A stretch of DNA of 64,000 bases, taken from contig CAJFNV010000045.1 of the NCBI GenBank assembly GCA_904395805.1, positions 1 to 64,000 on the forward strand, given 5' to 3'. The stretch is from Candidatus Gallispira edinburgensis. Lineage in GTDB: Bacteria > Bacillota > Clostridia > Lachnospirales > CAG-274. Each line of letters begins with the position of its first letter. Position 1 is the first letter of the stretch. The notes beneath the pieces are model-generated. The model ran no database searches. It was given only the letters and a program-made list of their open reading frames with translations, and was not told the origin of the DNA. Shown here piece after piece: positions 61,206-64,000 of this stretch. A program made the translations under genes and the position numbers.

Positions 61206-61847
61206 ATGAAATATATATTGTTTGACCTTGACGGTACAATAACGGATTCACAGGAAGGAATTAAAAATTCAGTTGAATATGCACTTAAACACTTTAACAT
61301 AGAGGTTAATGACAGAGCCGAGCTCAATAAATATATAGGTCCCCCTCTTCGTCAGTCCTTTATGGAATTTGCAGGACTTAGTGAAGCAGATTCCCATACA
61401 GCCATGACAAAATACAGAGAATATTACGGACCAAAGGGTATATTTGAAAACAAAGTTTATGATGGTATACCCGAACTTTTGAAAAAATTAAAAACCGAAG
61501 GCAAAAAAATAATACTTGCAACTTCCAAGCCGTGGATATATGCAGAAATTATACTTGAACACTTTGGTTTGAAGAAATATTTTGATTTTGTTGCAGGCAG
61601 TGAATTAAATGGCGTAAGAACAAAGAAAGCTGATGTTATCGCATATGCTGTCGAGAAATATAAAATACCTGTTTCCGATGCTGTAATGGTTGGCGACAGG
61701 GAGCATGACATATCAGGTGCAAAGGAAAATAATATAAAAACAATAGGTGTTCTCTACGGTTTCGGAAGCAGACAGGAGCTGGAATCGGCAGGAGCCGATT
61801 ACATAGCAGAAAATGTTGAAAACATATATGATTATGTTGACCTGTAA
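61206..61847 (+). CDS. HAD family hydrolase (phosphoglycolate phosphatase-like)
   Basis: YILFDLDGTITDSQEGI; VMVGDREHDISGAKENNI. Confidence 0.93.
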   Translation: MKYILFDLDGTITDSQEGIKNSVEYALKHFNIEVNDRAELNKYIGPPLRQSFMEFAGLSEADSHTAMTKYREYYGPKGIFENKVYDGIPELLKKLKTEGKKIILATSKPWIYAEIILEHFGLKKYFDFVAGSELNGVRTKKADVIAYAVEKYKIPVSDAVMVGDREHDISGAKENNIKTIGVLYGFGSRQELESAGADYIAENVENIYDYVDL

Positions 61848-61899
61848 ATACAATTGTAGTACTATATAGATAACAATTAACATTCGGGAGGATAATAAT

Positions 61900-62892
61900 A
61901 TGAAAATTTTAGTATGCGGCGGTGCCGGTTATATAGGCAGCCATACAGTTTATGAATTAATAGAACAGGGACATGATGTAGTTGTTGCGGACAACCTCTG
62001 CAAAGGTCATAAAGCTGCTGTTCACAAAGATGCAAAGCTTTATGTAGGTGACCTGAGAGATTCCGAATTTCTTGACAAAGTTTTTGCCGAAAATAAAATT
62101 GACGCTGTTATTGATTTTGCTGCCTTTTCTCTTGTAGGCGAAAGCTGTTCGGAACCTTTAAAGTATTTTGACAACAATGTCTATGGTACTGTCAGACTTC
62201 TGGAAGCTATGGTAAGAGCAGGAGTTAAGAAAATCGTATTTTCATCAACTGCCGCTACATACGGCGAGCCTGAAAATATTCCGATACTTGAGAGCGACAG
62301 AACACTGCCTACAAATCCCTACGGTGAAACAAAGCTTACTGTTGAAAAGATTTTAAAGTGGAGCGATGCGGCTTACGGGATCAAGTATGTAGCCCTCAGA
62401 TATTTTAATGCGGCAGGAGCTCATATAAGCGGTGAGATCGGTGAGGACCATACTCCCGAAACTCATTTAATACCTATTATAATACAGGCAGCACTGGGTA
62501 AGAGGGAAAAGATTGCCATGTTCGGCGATGATTACCCTACCCCCGACGGTACCTGCGTAAGAGATTATATACATGTAACAGACCTAGCAGATGCTCATAT
62601 CAAGGCTATTGAAAAACTTTTCAGAGATGAAACTAGTGCAATTTACAATCTTGGAAACGGCAAGGGTTTCAGTGTAAAGGAAGTCGTTGAGGAAACAAGA
62701 AGAGTAACAGGCAAAGAAATAAAGGCTGTTGTTGAAGGCAGACGTCCCGGAGATCCGTCCACACTTATTGCTTCCAGCGAAAAGGCAATACAGGAGCTTG
62801 GCTGGAAACCAAGATTTAATACACTGACACAGATCATTGAAACCGCATGGAAATGGCATCAGTCCCATCCTGACGGATATGGTGATAAATAA
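61900..62892 (+). CDS. galE: UDP-glucose 4-epimerase
   Basis: [47 protein letters not shown]. Confidence 0.97.
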   Translation: MKILVCGGAGYIGSHTVYELIEQGHDVVVADNLCKGHKAAVHKDAKLYVGDLRDSEFLDKVFAENKIDAVIDFAAFSLVGESCSEPLKYFDNNVYGTVRLLEAMVRAGVKKIVFSSTAATYGEPENIPILESDRTLPTNPYGETKLTVEKILKWSDAAYGIKYVALRYFNAAGAHISGEIGEDHTPETHLIPIIIQAALGKREKIAMFGDDYPTPDGTCVRDYIHVTDLADAHIKAIEKLFRDETSAIYNLGNGKGFSVKEVVEETRRVTGKEIKAVVEGRRPGDPSTLIASSEKAIQELGWKPRFNTLTQIIETAWKWHQSHPDGYGDK

Positions 62893-62986
62893 TTTTAATA
62901 AATATTGTCAACCTGCTGACCCGGTATGTTACCCCTATTTTAACGATACTTTATGTTATCTTGCATAACAAAAAGGAAAGCTGATT

Positions 62987-63436
62987 ATGAAAGTTGAAAT
63001 AAGAGAATGCAGGCTTTCAGACTGCAATGATATTTATGAACTTAATAAAAATGAAATGGGCTATGACTATCCCTGTGAAGATACTTATAAAAAGCTGATA
63101 AAGCTTATAAAGAGTAAAAGTGATAAAATCTTTGTGGCTGTATCCGACAACAAGACAATAGGATATATACATATAAACGATTACGAAAGCATATATGCCC
63201 CTCCCATGAAAAACATAATGGGAATAGCTGTTGCCGAAAAATATAAAAGACAAGGTATAGGCAGAAAATTAATGAATGAAGCCGAAAATTGGGCAAAGGA
63301 TACGGGAGCTTATGCAATAAGACTTGTTTCCGGAGCAGAAAGGAAAGGAGCTCATGAATTTTATTACAGCTGTGGTTTTGAGAAAACAAAGGAACAGCTT
63401 AACTTAAAAAAGAAGTTGCACCAAGACCCACAATAA
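62987..63436 (+). CDS. GNAT family N-acetyltransferase
   Basis: MGIAVAEKYKRQGIGRKLMNEAENWAKDTGAYAIRL. Confidence 0.93.
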   Translation: MKVEIRECRLSDCNDIYELNKNEMGYDYPCEDTYKKLIKLIKSKSDKIFVAVSDNKTIGYIHINDYESIYAPPMKNIMGIAVAEKYKRQGIGRKLMNEAENWAKDTGAYAIRLVSGAERKGAHEFYYSCGFEKTKEQLNLKKKLHQDPQ

Positions 63437-63461
63437 AATATTGCAATTTAAGCACTATTTA

Positions 63462-63506
63462 AAAACAGGGCGATTAAGCCTCATTCAGCCCTAACCGCCC
63501 TGTTTT
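63462..63506. terminator. Bidirectional terminator
   Basis: AAAACAGGGCG...CGCCCTGTTTT. Confidence 0.85.
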
Positions 63507-63514
63507 ATAATATT

Positions 63515-64000
63515 TTAAATTCCCTTTATTCTTTCGGCTATTCTCCTGTACCCGTTCATAACAAACCTTAAAACAGTTTCTCTCCTGACACGCATATTTA
63601 TGTTTTCTATTATTTCCCTGACTGTTTCCTCTCTTATTTCAGGTATATATTTAATAAGCTCTCTGTCATATTCCATAAGTTCTGTAAATAAGTCTATAAA
63701 TACATCTTTTTTTCTCTCCGTATTACCGGGATATCCTCTTGATATCAGAGCCATATTATTGTCAAAATTAGGTGCAAGAGAAATTATGCTGCCATCTTCG
63801 GCATTTCTTAACAAACCGAAATTAAAAGTATGCCTGTCGGGATTAGCAGTAACAGTATCCATAAATATAATTCTGACATAATCACCTATAGTATGGGGAG
63901 CCAGTATTTTAAGCCTTTTAACAGTTTCAATATAATCCTCATCCTCACCCATAAAACTGTAAGCAGGTTCAAAATTTACCTGACCGCTGTTTGTAAAATC
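63515..64000 (-). CDS. HipA-like kinase, C-terminal part (truncated by window edge)
   Basis: DYVRIIFMDTVTANPDRHTFNFGLLRN...APNFDNNMAL; frame stays open to 64000 (DFTNSGQVNFEPAYSFMGEDEDY...). Confidence 0.75.
   Translation of the reverse strand, partial: DFTNSGQVNFEPAYSFMGEDEDYIETVKRLKILAPHTIGDYVRIIFMDTVTANPDRHTFNFGLLRNAEDGSIISLAPNFDNNMALISRGYPGNTERKKDVFIDLFTELMEYDRELIKYIPEIREETVREIIENINMRVRRETVLRFVMNGYRRIAERIKGI

Overview
A 64 kb, mostly chromosomal-core window from a low-GC Firmicute, probably an anaerobic gut-type Clostridia (inferred from gene content; not placed taxonomically). About 60 CDS are supported. Recognisable modules are: a fused ~1,400-aa CoA-dehydratase-activase/double-cubane-type protein; two GH43 enzymes; pgi; two BlaI/BlaR1(M56) regulator pairs; a divergent type IIA topoisomerase pair; pstSCAB-phoU; rubrerythrin; pepD; UPF0210 plus ACT; a CcdA-TlpA fusion; DnaD/DnaC; dusB; birA; NfnAB; an AbrB-ispF pair; a Cys T-box with cysE-cysS-mrnC-rlmB; an Mrp/NBP35 ATPase; an AraC/GH43 pair; a TPP riboswitch with thiC; pncB; galE; and a HipA-like partial gene at the right edge. 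No rRNA, tRNA, CRISPR array, transposase or prophage is evident. The most interesting unexplained material is non-coding. It includes a 241-bp element with perfect 14-bp terminal inverted repeats full of nested hairpins (48301-48541), a multi-hairpin intercistronic segment between pstB and phoU, two copies of a dispersed TIR-like repeat, a 110-bp inverted-repeat-bounded 3' segment after rubrerythrin, operator-like inverted repeats at the SLOG and GH43 promoters, and several long-loop terminators. A small island of rapidly evolving genes with a decayed pseudogene lies at 20.8-25.3 kb. I found no clearly new multi-gene system. The candidates below need comparative genomics to confirm.
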